From Allium sativum (lineage: Eukaryota; Streptophyta; Magnoliopsida; Asparagales; Amaryllidaceae), in assembly GCA_030737875.1 (NCBI GenBank), contig CM060923.1, forward strand, positions 176,059,696 through 176,123,695: a stretch of 64,000 nucleotides of DNA, given 5' to 3'. Each line of letters starts with the position of its first letter. Position 1 is the first letter of the stretch. Of this stretch, positions 1 to 8,800 are shown in pieces. The position numbers were made by a program, and so were the translations under genes. The notes below the pieces were generated by a model. That model did not search any database and was not told the DNA's origin. It worked only from the letters and a program-made list of their open reading frames with translations.

Positions 1-777
1 TAGGTTGATTATTCCGGGAAGTGTGATAGTGCGTAGGCTTCTAGTAGATTTCCCTCAGCTCAGGAAACTAGTAGTTTGCGAAGCCAGGCTCGAGCGCCTG
101 CTGTTTTTTCTTAGGTTGCCCGGGGTTAATCCAAAGAATAACGAAGCCGCATGACGTTGCATTGTGCGGTCCGTCTGGCGTAGGCTCTCCCATCGTTCAT
201 CGGGTTGAGGAAATCCTATAGGCGTCGTCGTTCTCCAGGAAAGAGAAGCCCAGATCATCAGCCCTAGGGTCCGATCGTGGCCGTGGGCTACCACTTAGCC
301 TTGAGAGCTTCGGGGAAGTAACAATTTAAGGTCGTTCTCTGTACTGTGCCAAGATTCGAGCATCACCCGTAGTTCAGGGGAAGTTTGTATCGCCCTGTCT
401 GGTTGTTGGGTGGTTGAACGATTTGGTTCGAGTTCGAGGTTATTTATACTCGGTCGCGCCGCGGGCCGATGACTCGAGTAGCGTTGTCGGCTCCCGTGCT
501 CCGGGTGCTGATCGTTGCCAATGTGCTTAGGCCACGAGGTTGGCTCGTGGCTTGGCCGGCGGTGCCGGCCCTCACGCTAAGGGCCGTTATGACGGTCAGC
601 TGTTTACAAAAGCTAGATGCTAGAATTAATCAAACAAGTCACGGGAGGAGTAACACAGAGTAAAGAGATAGAAAGCTGAGCATCATTACCACTAATAACT
701 TTTGGCATGAGTAGCCTTTACAACGCCTTGAATTGCTACAAAACATCACTAGAAAGCATAAACAACCATGTACTAAG
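1..777 (-). other. Non-coding stretch between pol end and missing 3' LTR
   Basis: No convincing frame is seen on either strand. It is GC-rich like the adjacent pol. Tat elements often carry an extra region between integrase and the 3' LTR, which fits this position. No polypurine tract or LTR start could be located. Confidence 0.5.
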
Positions 778-2061
778 TTAAGTAAAGTAGTGGCGGAGAT
801 GTTCACTGTTCTAAGCCCTTGGTAGTTCAGCTCCGTCCACGGTCGCCAGCTTGAAAGTTCCATCACTGAGCCTTCGTAGGATAGAGTACGGGCCCTCCCA
901 ACGGGGAGCGAGGCACGTTGGCGGAGGGAATACCCATTTTAGGATGAGGTCGCCGATGTTGAGGTCCTTGTGGTGGACTCGAGAGTTGAAGTACCAGGCG
1001 ACTCGTTGTCGTTAGGCAACGGCTCGGAGGTCGGCTTCGTTCCTCTTTTCTTCAAGCTGGTCGTGTGACCTCATGAGAAAATCTTGGTTCGTCTTTGGAG
1101 CAAAATAGGCAACTCGATGAGACTAAAGCTCGAGCTCGATGGGGATGACGGCTTCGGACCCGTTGGCGAGGGCGAAGGGAGTGTGCTCGGTAGCTGTCTT
1201 GTGGGTTGTCCGGTATGCCCATAGGGCTAAAGGAAGTTCATCTGCCCACATGCCCCCGGCCTTCTCGAGGCGCTTCTTGATGATGGACTTGATAACTTTG
1301 TTTACTGCCTCAACTTGTCCGTTAGCCTGGGGGTGTGCTACGGCCGAGAATCTTTTTTCGATGTCGTGCCGCTGACAGAAGGATTTGAACTCTGCGCTCT
1401 CGAATTGAGTGTCGTTGTCTAAACTGATGGCTTGTGGGACCCCGCATCGGGTGATGATGTAGCGTGCAATGAAGTTAATCATTTTCTTGGTAGTGATTGT
1501 GGCGAGGGCCTCGGCCTCTACCTATTTGGTAAAATAATCGACAGCGTATCATGCCCTGCCCCTGGCCATGGTAAGAGTCCCAATGATGTTGATCCCCCAC
1601 ATGGCGAATGGCCATGGGCTGGTCATCTGCGTTAGTTCCGTTGGCGGGGCTCTTGGGATCTTTGAGAAGCGTTGGCACTTGTCGCATTTGCGAGCGTAAT
1701 TGATGGCGTCCTGGTCATGTGTGGGCCAGTAGTAACCATGTCAGAGTATCTTCCTAGCCAGGGTTTGCCCCCGGGTGTGGTCATCGCTTTCTCCTTCATG
1801 TACGCTGACTATAACCTTGCTGGCGTCTTCATGGGCTACACATTTGAGTAAGGGGACAAAGAATCCTCTTCGATAGAGTACCCCATCCATAAGGAGATAA
1901 AGGGTTGACTGACGGGTGAGCGCTCGCCTTTCTTTGCGGCTCTCTGGGAGGATCCCCTGTCGCAGGTAGTTCTTGATTGGTGTCATCCAAGATTCCGGCT
2001 TGGGTTCGGCACTCATGGTCGTACTGATTTGTGTTGGCTTGGTACTGGGGGTGTTGAGCAC
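778..2061 (-). pseudogene. Gypsy integrase, degenerate
   Basis: Reading leftwards there is an HHCC zinc module (HEG..H near 1800-1775, then CDKCQRF near 1680), the catalytic core, and a C-terminal part ending with a stop at 778-780. The core from about 1482 down is well kept and includes a QANGQVEAVNK motif with the catalytic Glu. The first catalytic Asp, expected in a WGID-type motif near 1590, reads WGIN, and the second motif reads DNDTQF instead of DNGTQF. In-frame stops occur at about 1741, 1550 and 1530, and a Trp codon near 810 is TAG. The protein would have inserted the element cDNA in the nucleus; this copy cannot. Confidence 0.88.
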
Positions 2062-2189
2062 CTCGACGAGGGTTAACCCACAAGGTGCGGATCCTCAGAA
2101 CTTGCTAATCTGGCCAGTGAGTCGGCCCTTTCATTTTGCTCTCGCGGAATGTGAGTGATAATGAAGTGGTCAAAGTAAGTGAGTAGTTC

Positions 2190-2468
2190 CTATAACTGAG
2201 CTATGTATAGAACAAGTCTTTCCCCCTTAGTCTGGAATTCTTCCTTCACCTGGCGCACGATGAGTTGTGAATCAGAGAAAATATGAATAATCTTTAGATT
2301 GAGTTCGATCGTGATCCATAGCCCGGCTATCAACGCCTCATACTCTGCATCGTTACTGGTAGCGGGGAAATTTAGCTCTTGCGCGTAGTGTATCGGGCGC
2401 CCCTCGGGAGTGATGAGTACGATGCTGGCCCCTGAGCACTTGTTGCAGGAGGACCCGTCAATAAACAA
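2190..2468 (-). pseudogene. Archaeal-type RNase H (aRNH) domain of pol
   Basis: A 92-residue open stretch begins with FIDGSS, followed by SGASIVL, a conserved AEYEALIAGL segment and SDSQL. These give the Asp, Glu and Asp expected of an RNase H active site. It follows the ordinary RNase H and precedes integrase, the arrangement known for Tat-lineage elements. It lies in a different frame from both neighbours, so at least two frameshifts flank it. Confidence 0.85.
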
Positions 2469-2854
2469 CTTCCACCTACTGTCGGGGCCTCAGTGTTCTC
2501 TGGTGAAGTTTCCTCAGGCGCCGTGAACTCTACTATGAAGTCGGCGAGGGCTTGTCCGAGGATGGCTCGGCGGGGGATAAATGTTATCTCGAACTGACTT
2601 AGTTCCATGCTCCACTTTAGCAATCGATCGGATGCCTCGGGTCGTTGTAGAACTGGACGCAGCGGCTCGTCGGTGAAGACCTTTATGGGATGAGCCCGGA
2701 AGTATGGCTGAAGTTTCCGGGAGGAGATTAGTAAGCAGAAAGCCAGTTTCTCGAGTTTCAGGTAGTTTTTTTATGCCCTCGTCAATCGCTTGCTTATGTA
2801 ATAGACATGTCGTTGAATGCGATCTTCAAGCCGTATTAATGCAGAGCTGATTGT
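2372..2854 (-). pseudogene. First RNase H region of pol, degenerate
   Basis: The clearest part is the C-terminal end, from about 2623, with the LLKWSMELSQF and QALADFIVEF motifs that close the gypsy RNase H domain. The N-terminal half, 2624-2854, is recognisable only in pieces spread over frames. It links the reverse transcriptase to the aRNH domain. Its end overlaps the aRNH frame because a frameshift separates them. Confidence 0.75.
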
Positions 2855-3936
2855 CTACATAGAAACAGCCAAGTAAATATATAAGTCCTCATGATCTACA
2901 GGCTTAGACAAGATGGGTGGTCGCTCCAAGTGATCCAAGAGTTCCTTGAATGCGGAAGCGCACTCAGGGGTCCACTTGATGTTGCGTTTCCCTTTTCGAA
3001 CTAAATCGAAGAAAGGAATGCACTTGTCGGTGGCCTTTGAGATGAATCGACTTAAAGCGGCGACCTTTCCATTTAAACTTTGAACATCTTTGGTATTTTC
3101 AGGGATTTGGATATCCCGAATGACTTGGATTTTCTTGGGATTAGCTTTGATGCCCCGGGTGTTGACGATGAAACCCAGAAACTTTCCTAAAGCGACGCCA
3201 AAGGGACATTTGAGAGGGTTGAGTTTCATGTTGTATCGACGGAGGACATCGAACATTTCGGAGAGGTCGTGGGCGTGGTTGCTAGACACTTTTGATTTAA
3301 CTAACATGTCGTCCACGTACACCTCCATGGATTTCCCAATTTGATTTTTGAAGAGTCGATTAACCATCCGTTGATACGTGGCGCCGTCGTTCTTGAGGCT
3401 GAAAGGCATGACGCGATAGCAATAAAGTCCAAGATCGGTTATGAAGGAGGTATGGTCCTGATCGCGGAGATTCATCGGGATCTGGTTGTAACTGGAGTAG
3501 GCGTCCATAAAAGATAGCAATTGGTATCCAGCGATTGAATCGACTAGCCGATCGATCTTTGGGAGCGGGAAGCTGTCCTTGGGACATGCTTTGTTTAAAT
3601 CAGAAAAGTCGATACACGTTCGTCATTTTCTATTGGCCTTTTTGACTAGGACCAGACTGGAGACCGATTCGGGGTAATCGGCTTCACGGATGAAGTTGTT
3701 GTTTAGCAGGCAATCTACCTCTTCTTCGAGTGCCTTGGATCTCTCGGGTTCCAGGAAATGGCGCTTTTTTTTACCGGAGGCATCGTATGATCTATGCCTA
3801 AGGAGTGGCAGGCAATTGCCGGGTCTATGCCTTTCATGTCGGAATGAGTCCATGCGAATACGTCCAGATTAGCCTTTAGGAAATCCACAAGATCGTCTTT
3901 GATTGTTGGGTGAAGGTTTGATCCTATCTTTAACAC
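2855..3936 (-). pseudogene. Reverse transcriptase domain of pol, degenerate
   Basis: The upstream part (3936-3715) has NLDVFAWTHSDMKGIDP, the usual lead into plant gypsy RT. A second frame continues to a stop at 3623-3625, where a conserved Trp codon reads TGA. After it come CIDFSDLNKACPKDSFPLP, FMDAYSSYNQI with the first catalytic Asp, and YVDDMLVKS with the other two (3319-3308). The 3520-2855 stretch is open for 221 residues. Without the stop and one frameshift RT would be nearly complete. Confidence 0.92.
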
Positions 3937-4085
3937 TCGCGGTGGATCGTCCAGACTGACGGGTACATCTACTGTGGGCTCGACATGAGTGGGTCTCTCG
4001 TGCTCGGGCTCTTCGTCTTTCCTTGGATCGAGTCATCGGAAAGACAGGAGTGGTGTTTGAGCCATGGCCCAGACGCCGCTGATTG

Positions 4086-4700
4086 CTATGCGGAGGAAGT
4101 CTTGGCGCAAAGGGCTACGGGTGCTGCTTTGCCCTTGTCCTTATTGCGCGCATTCTTCCATTTTATGGCATAACATTCTCTAGCAATGACTTGGTCGCCT
4201 CTGACCGTTCCGATCCCGTTTTCCATTGGAAACTTCATGAGGAGGGACCATGGTGATAGGCAGACGCGAAATTCTATGAGGAACGGACGTCCAAGGAAGA
4301 CTTTATACAACGAGATGATGTCGATAACCACGAAGGTGAGGATTCGTACTTGGCTCCGATCCCCCGTACCGAGTTCGACAGGTTGGTAAATGACTCCTAC
4401 CGGACAGCTGGATGCCCCATTAAAACTGTGGATCGTGGAATGGCATGGTTTGAGATCTCTTGCCTCTAATTTCACTTGGTCGTAGGCGGCTTTGAAAATG
4501 ATGTTGACCGAGCTTCCTGAATCGACCAATATTTTTCGAACAGTTGCAGGGCCAATTTGGGCAGTGGTGACCAAAGGATCGGTGGTCAGGATTTCAATTC
4601 CCGCGGACTCCCTTCCATTAAAGATAATGTTGTCCCGCATGGTTTTCAGGAGCTTGGCCGGGATAGACTCATCGGGAGCAGAGCAAGACTCGTAGGTTGC
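4086..4700 (-). pseudogene. Aspartic protease domain of gag-pol
   Basis: This is the second half of a 321-residue open stretch (5051-4086). The active-site triad reads ILVDSGSSVNIIF, at residues 174-186 of that stretch (about 4532-4494), and FLGRPFL matches the usual flap-to-end motif. The protease would cleave the gag-pol polyprotein inside the virus-like particle. The domain is intact by eye, but flanking frames are broken. Confidence 0.88.
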
Positions 4701-6718
4701 ATGCTTAATGGAGCCCACATATTCCTCCATCTTTCGGAAGCTGTCATGCATGGGGCCAGGCCCATCGCATATAGTGTTGATCATGATTCTTCGTCTTGAG
4801 TTAGACGGTCCTGGGGCTGCCTTGGAGGCCGTCTGAGGAGTTGGCGCTGGAGGTTTTGGATTGGTTTCGGGGGGAAAGGGCTCTTGGATGTATTGTTCGA
4901 GTCGCTTTTCTCGGATAAGCTTTTCAATTGCATCCCTTAGCTGGCGACACTCATTCGTATTGTGCCCATACATATCATGATATCGGCTGTACCTCCCCGA
5001 GTTCTTCTCGGCATCGGTTGATTCCCTGACATGGGGCTTCTTGTACGGCAAGGTGTTACATGTCTCTAGGTAGATAGTTTTCGGATCTTCGTTTAGCGGA
5101 GTGGATGTCTCATATGCTTGGTAAGGTCTGGGCTTCCTCGGCTCTGTCTGGACCTGATTGTTGCTTTGGCCACCTTGCCCCCCCCCCCCCCAATGTTTGG
5201 TCTCTGTCTTGGTGGTCCTGCCCCTGTGTTCGGATTGGGCGGTCCTCCCGCTTCTCGCCCCCTAGGACGGTTATTGGCGGTGTCCGCTCGAGGGATATTG
5301 GGGTGACTGGTCTCGGAGACGAGGTTCCGTCTTACTTCTTCTTGGCATAAGAACTGCCCCGCTTTCTCATAGAAAGCATCGAGGCTCTTTGGTTATTTTC
5401 GATCGATCCATGCCCCAAATCCAGAAGTTGGAAGGATGCCTTTAGCTAGCTGGAAGAGTACGGTGCACGGATCTGGATCCTTGATCTCGGCGAGGGCGAT
5501 GTTGAACCTGGAATGGTAGCTTTTGAGTGACTCTGAGGGCCTTGGTATAGGTTGGAAAGGGTGAGGGCATTCTTTGGAGTTGGGATATGCATCCTGAACT
5601 GCTTAACTAACTGTATTGCCAATTGGCCGAAGTTGTTGATGGAGTTAAGCGGAAGGCGAGATAACTATAATAGGGCGGTCCCCGATAGGAAGACTGGAAA
5701 GCATTTGCACTTGACTGGATCGTCGCCTCTGCTCGAGTCCATTTGTCATTCATAACGGTTCAGGAAAGCACAAGGGTCAGTGGTGCCGTCATAGAGCAGC
5801 ATCTGCGGCATGCTGAAGCATCGCGGCCATTCAGCTTCATTGACTCTTCGAGTGAAAGGATTGCGTCTAATGTGCGCTTCCCATGAGTCATGCACATTCC
5901 CTCGCATCTCCCTCATGATCCAACAGGACCATGTTGGGAAGATAGGTCGGATGGGGGTCTGCCATCGGGACCCATGGGTTTTGGCGAGGTTCTGGAGTTC
6001 TGGCGCGAGGGCGTCTTCTAGGGTGGATGTCCGGATTATCTTCTTCCATGTCCTCGACATCTATAACAGGATCCTGGTGTGCGTGATGATGGGGAGAAGG
6101 ATCATGCGGATCCGGTTCCGGAAAGGCACGGGCCGTCAAAACAATGGGTTCATTGTCTCGACGGGCGGCGGTAGGGTCTTGTCGAGGAGGAGTTTGGTTA
6201 GTAGGAACGGGTCCTTCATTGATGACTAAGTGAGAATGGTCCTGATATTGGGTGCCCTCGCTATGGGTAACCATGGTCCGTTCGTCGTTGTTGTTGGTAT
6301 ACTCGTTGCCATGGCCATTGTCGAGGGCGTTTGTTCGGGCGGCGACGTTGTTGATGAGACTAAACCTCCTTCTTTGGTGCGGGCCCCTAGACTCGGAAGA
6401 GGAAGTTTCCAATGTTGGTGGTCGAGGTCAAGCATTTTTTCGAGCTAGTTGTAGTCGAGCGACGACGCACTGACTTTCCTGGAGTTGCCGCATAAGGCAG
6501 ATGTTATTCCTTAGCGCTTGGTTAAGCTCGACAGCTGTACTTTCATACTTCTCATTAAGCGCGCGGACTTGTGCTTGGGTTGCGGGCATTTCGGGGTCCA
6601 CGACTGGAGGTTCATTTTCATTAGTGGTCGGGATATCCGCCGGTCGAGGTTGTTGAGATGTACCGGCCTCGGCTGCGGCTGAAGAGACGATGATTGTGTT
6701 CTTTGACTTCTTTACCAT
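4701..6718 (-). pseudogene. gag, degenerate
   Basis: The likely start is the ATG at 6718 (MVKKSKNT...), 112 bases inside the LTR edge. An in-frame TGA at 6430-6428 follows about 96 codons; the same frame then runs 6412-5888. The capsid part moves to another frame at 6060-5746, with NPFTRRV and YDGTTDPCAFLNRYE, typical of plant gypsy gag. The C-terminal zinc-finger-like segment is YSRYHDMYGHNTNECRQL at 4991-4938. Its usual first Cys is Ser here, so the motif has lost a ligand. A run of 14 C at 5178-5191 (plus strand) lies within this region. Confidence 0.85.
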
Positions 6719-6810
6719 CGTAAGCGGACCCGACGACAGGTTAAGCAAGGAACCTTAAGCTCGGCGAAGTCGAGATGGTAATGTGCGAGAAAGACACAAT
6801 ATCCGAGTTC

Positions 6811-6829
6811 TCTCAGCGAAAGCACCAAA
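6811..6829 (-). other. Primer binding site of the Tat-like element
   Basis: On the minus strand the LTR ends ...CAACA and is followed directly by TTTGGTGCTTTCGCTGAG, a TGG-starting sequence as expected for a tRNA-primed site. The exact tRNA was not determined. Confidence 0.65.
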
Positions 6830-7222
6830 TGTTGATGGCAAAAAATGTCGTAAACACCAAAGATTCCCAATTACTAGGAATTATAAATATGGTGCATAGA
6901 CAAGAACATAAAATAGAACATAAGCAATAAATAACACAAGAGATTTATAGTGGTTCGGCCTCAGGAAGGGCCTACGTCCACTTTGAAGAGCTATTGGAAT
7001 TTTATTGATCACTTGGAAGATTACAAGGTTGAGACTATCTTATGATATCTCATTACATTCACTTTTCATGATATATGATGTCATAATCATCATATATTGA
7101 ATAAATAAGGAAAAAGACAATTTTGTCCTTCTTCTTCCTCAAAGAGGAGATGTCATTAATGAAGCTCTGTGGAGGTTTCCAAGCTCAATAATCCAACCCT
7201 TTTAAAGTGTGAGGTCATGGGG

Positions 7223-7230
7223 TATTTATA
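7223..7230 (-). promoter_or_regulatory. TATA box of the Tat-like LTR
   Basis: Minus strand TATAAATA followed by CCCC, 473 bases inside the LTR. Such a position fits the U3/R border of an 873-bp LTR. Confidence 0.6.
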
Positions 7231-7323
7231 GGAAGTGGTTAGGTAGGAGTAATGTAGGAGTAGGTAGAAATGGGGACCATCTACAGGAAATTCGCGCCTC
7301 CAGCTGTCGGCCACTGCAAATTC

Positions 7324-7525
7324 GCACCTGCTAGGTACGCAATTTCGCACCTACTTGGGGCGAAATTTCGCACTTGCTGGGTGCGAAATTATGCATCTGC
7401 TAGGTGCGGAATTTCGCATCTTCTATGTGCGAAATTACGCACCTGCTTGGTGCGAAATTTGGCACCTGGTAGGTGCGGAATTTCGCACCTACCAGGTACG
7501 AAATTTCGCACCTGGCAAGGTGCGA
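7324..7525 (-). repeat. Nine palindromic 23-bp tandem repeats in U3
   Basis: Each unit is a 15-bp near-palindrome of the form GCACCTNNNAGGTGC plus a spacer close to GAATTTC. Nine units at constant 23-bp spacing fill 202 bp. Units differ by a few bases, mostly keeping both arms complementary. The array ends 94 bp upstream of the TATA box in the direction of LTR transcription. Confidence 0.9.
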
Positions 7526-7702
7526 AGTATGTTTGGTGAGGGATGTGGTCGAGGCTCATTGGCGCGTTCTCTCTTCGGTCTTCCTCCTGCACTTCCTAAG
7601 CTTCGCCCTTGGCCCTGTCTTCACGTGATGAGTTGAGTCGAGCGTGTCTTGAGTACTTTTGGTAACGGGACCAAAAGGCCGGTTAATACCATGCTTGCGA
7701 CA

Positions 7703-8035
7703 CTTCCCACTAGAATGAAGCCTCATTTTTTAGCTGCCAAACGGCCAACTGAATCTTCCTACGATCATCAGCTTCAAAAATTCCAAACAAATCTCCTGTC
7801 TCTTTAAGCCAATTCCTTGCTTCTATAAAAGTCTCATTTCCTCGGAATGACTTTCCGCCCATAACATAGAAACCTTTTCATATCTTAGAGCAATTATCAA
7901 CACGCGGAGGAGGAGAAGGAGTGCAACTGGGGAAGGAACGTCTGCTTGACCACCGGCAGGCATTGTGGCCTCAAGATACCTACGGAACCATCCCGATATC
8001 GTAACGCCCTCAGGAATATTAGCTTCCCCAGACAT
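7703..8035 (-). pseudogene. N-terminal gag of a second gypsy element, interrupted
   Basis: The likely start is ATG at 8035 (MSGEANIPEG). After a frameshift near 7880 the frame reads FIEARNWLKETGDLFGIFE and then DDRRKIQLAVWQLKNEASF, the usual gypsy/chromovirus capsid pattern WL...IF......D..K...A...L...A...W. The next conserved Trp codon is TAG. The match ends at 7703, where the Tat-like element was inserted; the rest of this element lies left of the window. It lies on the same strand as its own PBS and LTR at 8203 onward. Confidence 0.8.
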
Positions 8036-8202
8036 GTTGAAAAGAAAAGGAAAAAGGGATTCAAACAGAGAATCGAAAGATATTACATATGGCTTTAGAG
8101 AATATGTTTTTTTTTTCAAAACAGACGTTTCTTTTGAAAAAGCTTCCTTTTAAAACCTTTTTGAAAACAAATTTCAAAGTCTTTTATCCGTTCTGGTAAC
8201 CT

Positions 8203-8217
8203 TCAGCTCTTTACCAA
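8203..8217 (-). other. Primer binding site of the second gypsy element
   Basis: Minus strand CTTGGTAAAGAGCTGAAGG follows directly after an LTR end GGGGTGTCACA. It resembles the initiator-Met-tRNA type TGGTATCAGAGC with substitutions. Confidence 0.6.
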
Positions 8218-8218
8218 G

Positions 8219-8800
8219 TGTGACACCCCACGTCCGTTAATATCACTCTTTAAGACAATCATTAAGTTTTGTGAAGCATTATAGGTAAGCAGAAACAGAA
8301 ACATTACAAGACATATATAAAATAACAACAGAATTTAAAACTTTGCTGAGCAGAAAACATCGTGGTTCAAAACATAATTATATCATGAGTCTGAAATACA
8401 TAAAACCCAGCACATCAACTTAAAACTTCTGTCTTGTACTAAAATCATCAGAGTACAATAAATAAAGAATCATAATCCCTAAAATATAAAAATAGTAGAG
8501 AAGATATGAAATCAAGCAGTACATCAAAGCAGCTCCAAGCAGAAGGAAAGAAGAATCATGATCAAGCTTGAGTATTCCCACCCTGAGAACCTGGGGGGGA
8601 GGGAAACGAAAGAGAAAGAAGAGGAAACAAAATGGGTCAAACATAAAGTCTGGCGAGTCCAGTTACTTTTAGCATATAAATAAATAAAAGCATCATGACA
8701 GGCATATAAGTCACCACTAGCCATCTGGATCAGGTTTTGTGCCTGCTAAACCTGCCGGGAGAAAAAACAACAAGTTTCCTTCTAATATAAAATATCATAT
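8219..8800 (-). repeat. LTR of the second gypsy element (visible 3' part)
   Basis: The left edge, TGTGACACCCC on the plus strand, is an LTR end beside the PBS. Going right the sequence has the texture of Tekay/Del-type LTRs, with a pyrimidine-rich tract followed by CCCCCAGG near 8585-8605. The far edge could not be placed; the LTR may reach 11 kb. Confidence 0.6.

Larger units (their letters stand above)
1..7702 (-). mobile_element. Ty3/gypsy retrotransposon, Tat-like lineage, 3' end outside window
   Basis: Read on the minus strand the order is 5' LTR (7702-6830), primer binding site, gag, aspartic protease, reverse transcriptase, RNase H, a second RNase H of the archaeal type, and integrase. 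The second RNase H between RNase H and integrase is the known mark of the plant Tat lineage of Ty3/gypsy. The coding region is broken by several stops and frameshifts, so the copy is dead. Its 5' LTR interrupts the gag of another gypsy element at 7702/7703. The 3' LTR is not seen; 1-777 does not resemble the 5' LTR and must lie between pol and the missing LTR. Lineage is inferred from domain order and motif style only. Confidence 0.9.
6830..7702 (-). repeat. 5' LTR of the Tat-like element (873 bp)
   Basis: On the minus strand it starts TGTCGCAAGC at 7702 and ends ATCAACA at 6830, giving TG...CA ends, with the PBS next to it. The outer edge coincides with the point where the foreign gag (7703-8035) stops matching. 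It contains a TATA box and, upstream of it, nine palindromic 23-bp repeats. The second LTR lies outside the window, so the edges rest on the PBS and the broken gag. Confidence 0.78.

Noticed and set aside
4557..4799. Plus-strand frames across the gypsy coding region
   Set aside because: They are shadows of the minus-strand gag-pol frames.
7324..7525. Palindromic repeats that could suggest CRISPR-like repeats or an origin
   Set aside because: The 6-8 bp between palindromes is itself repeated, and the array lies in an LTR U3.
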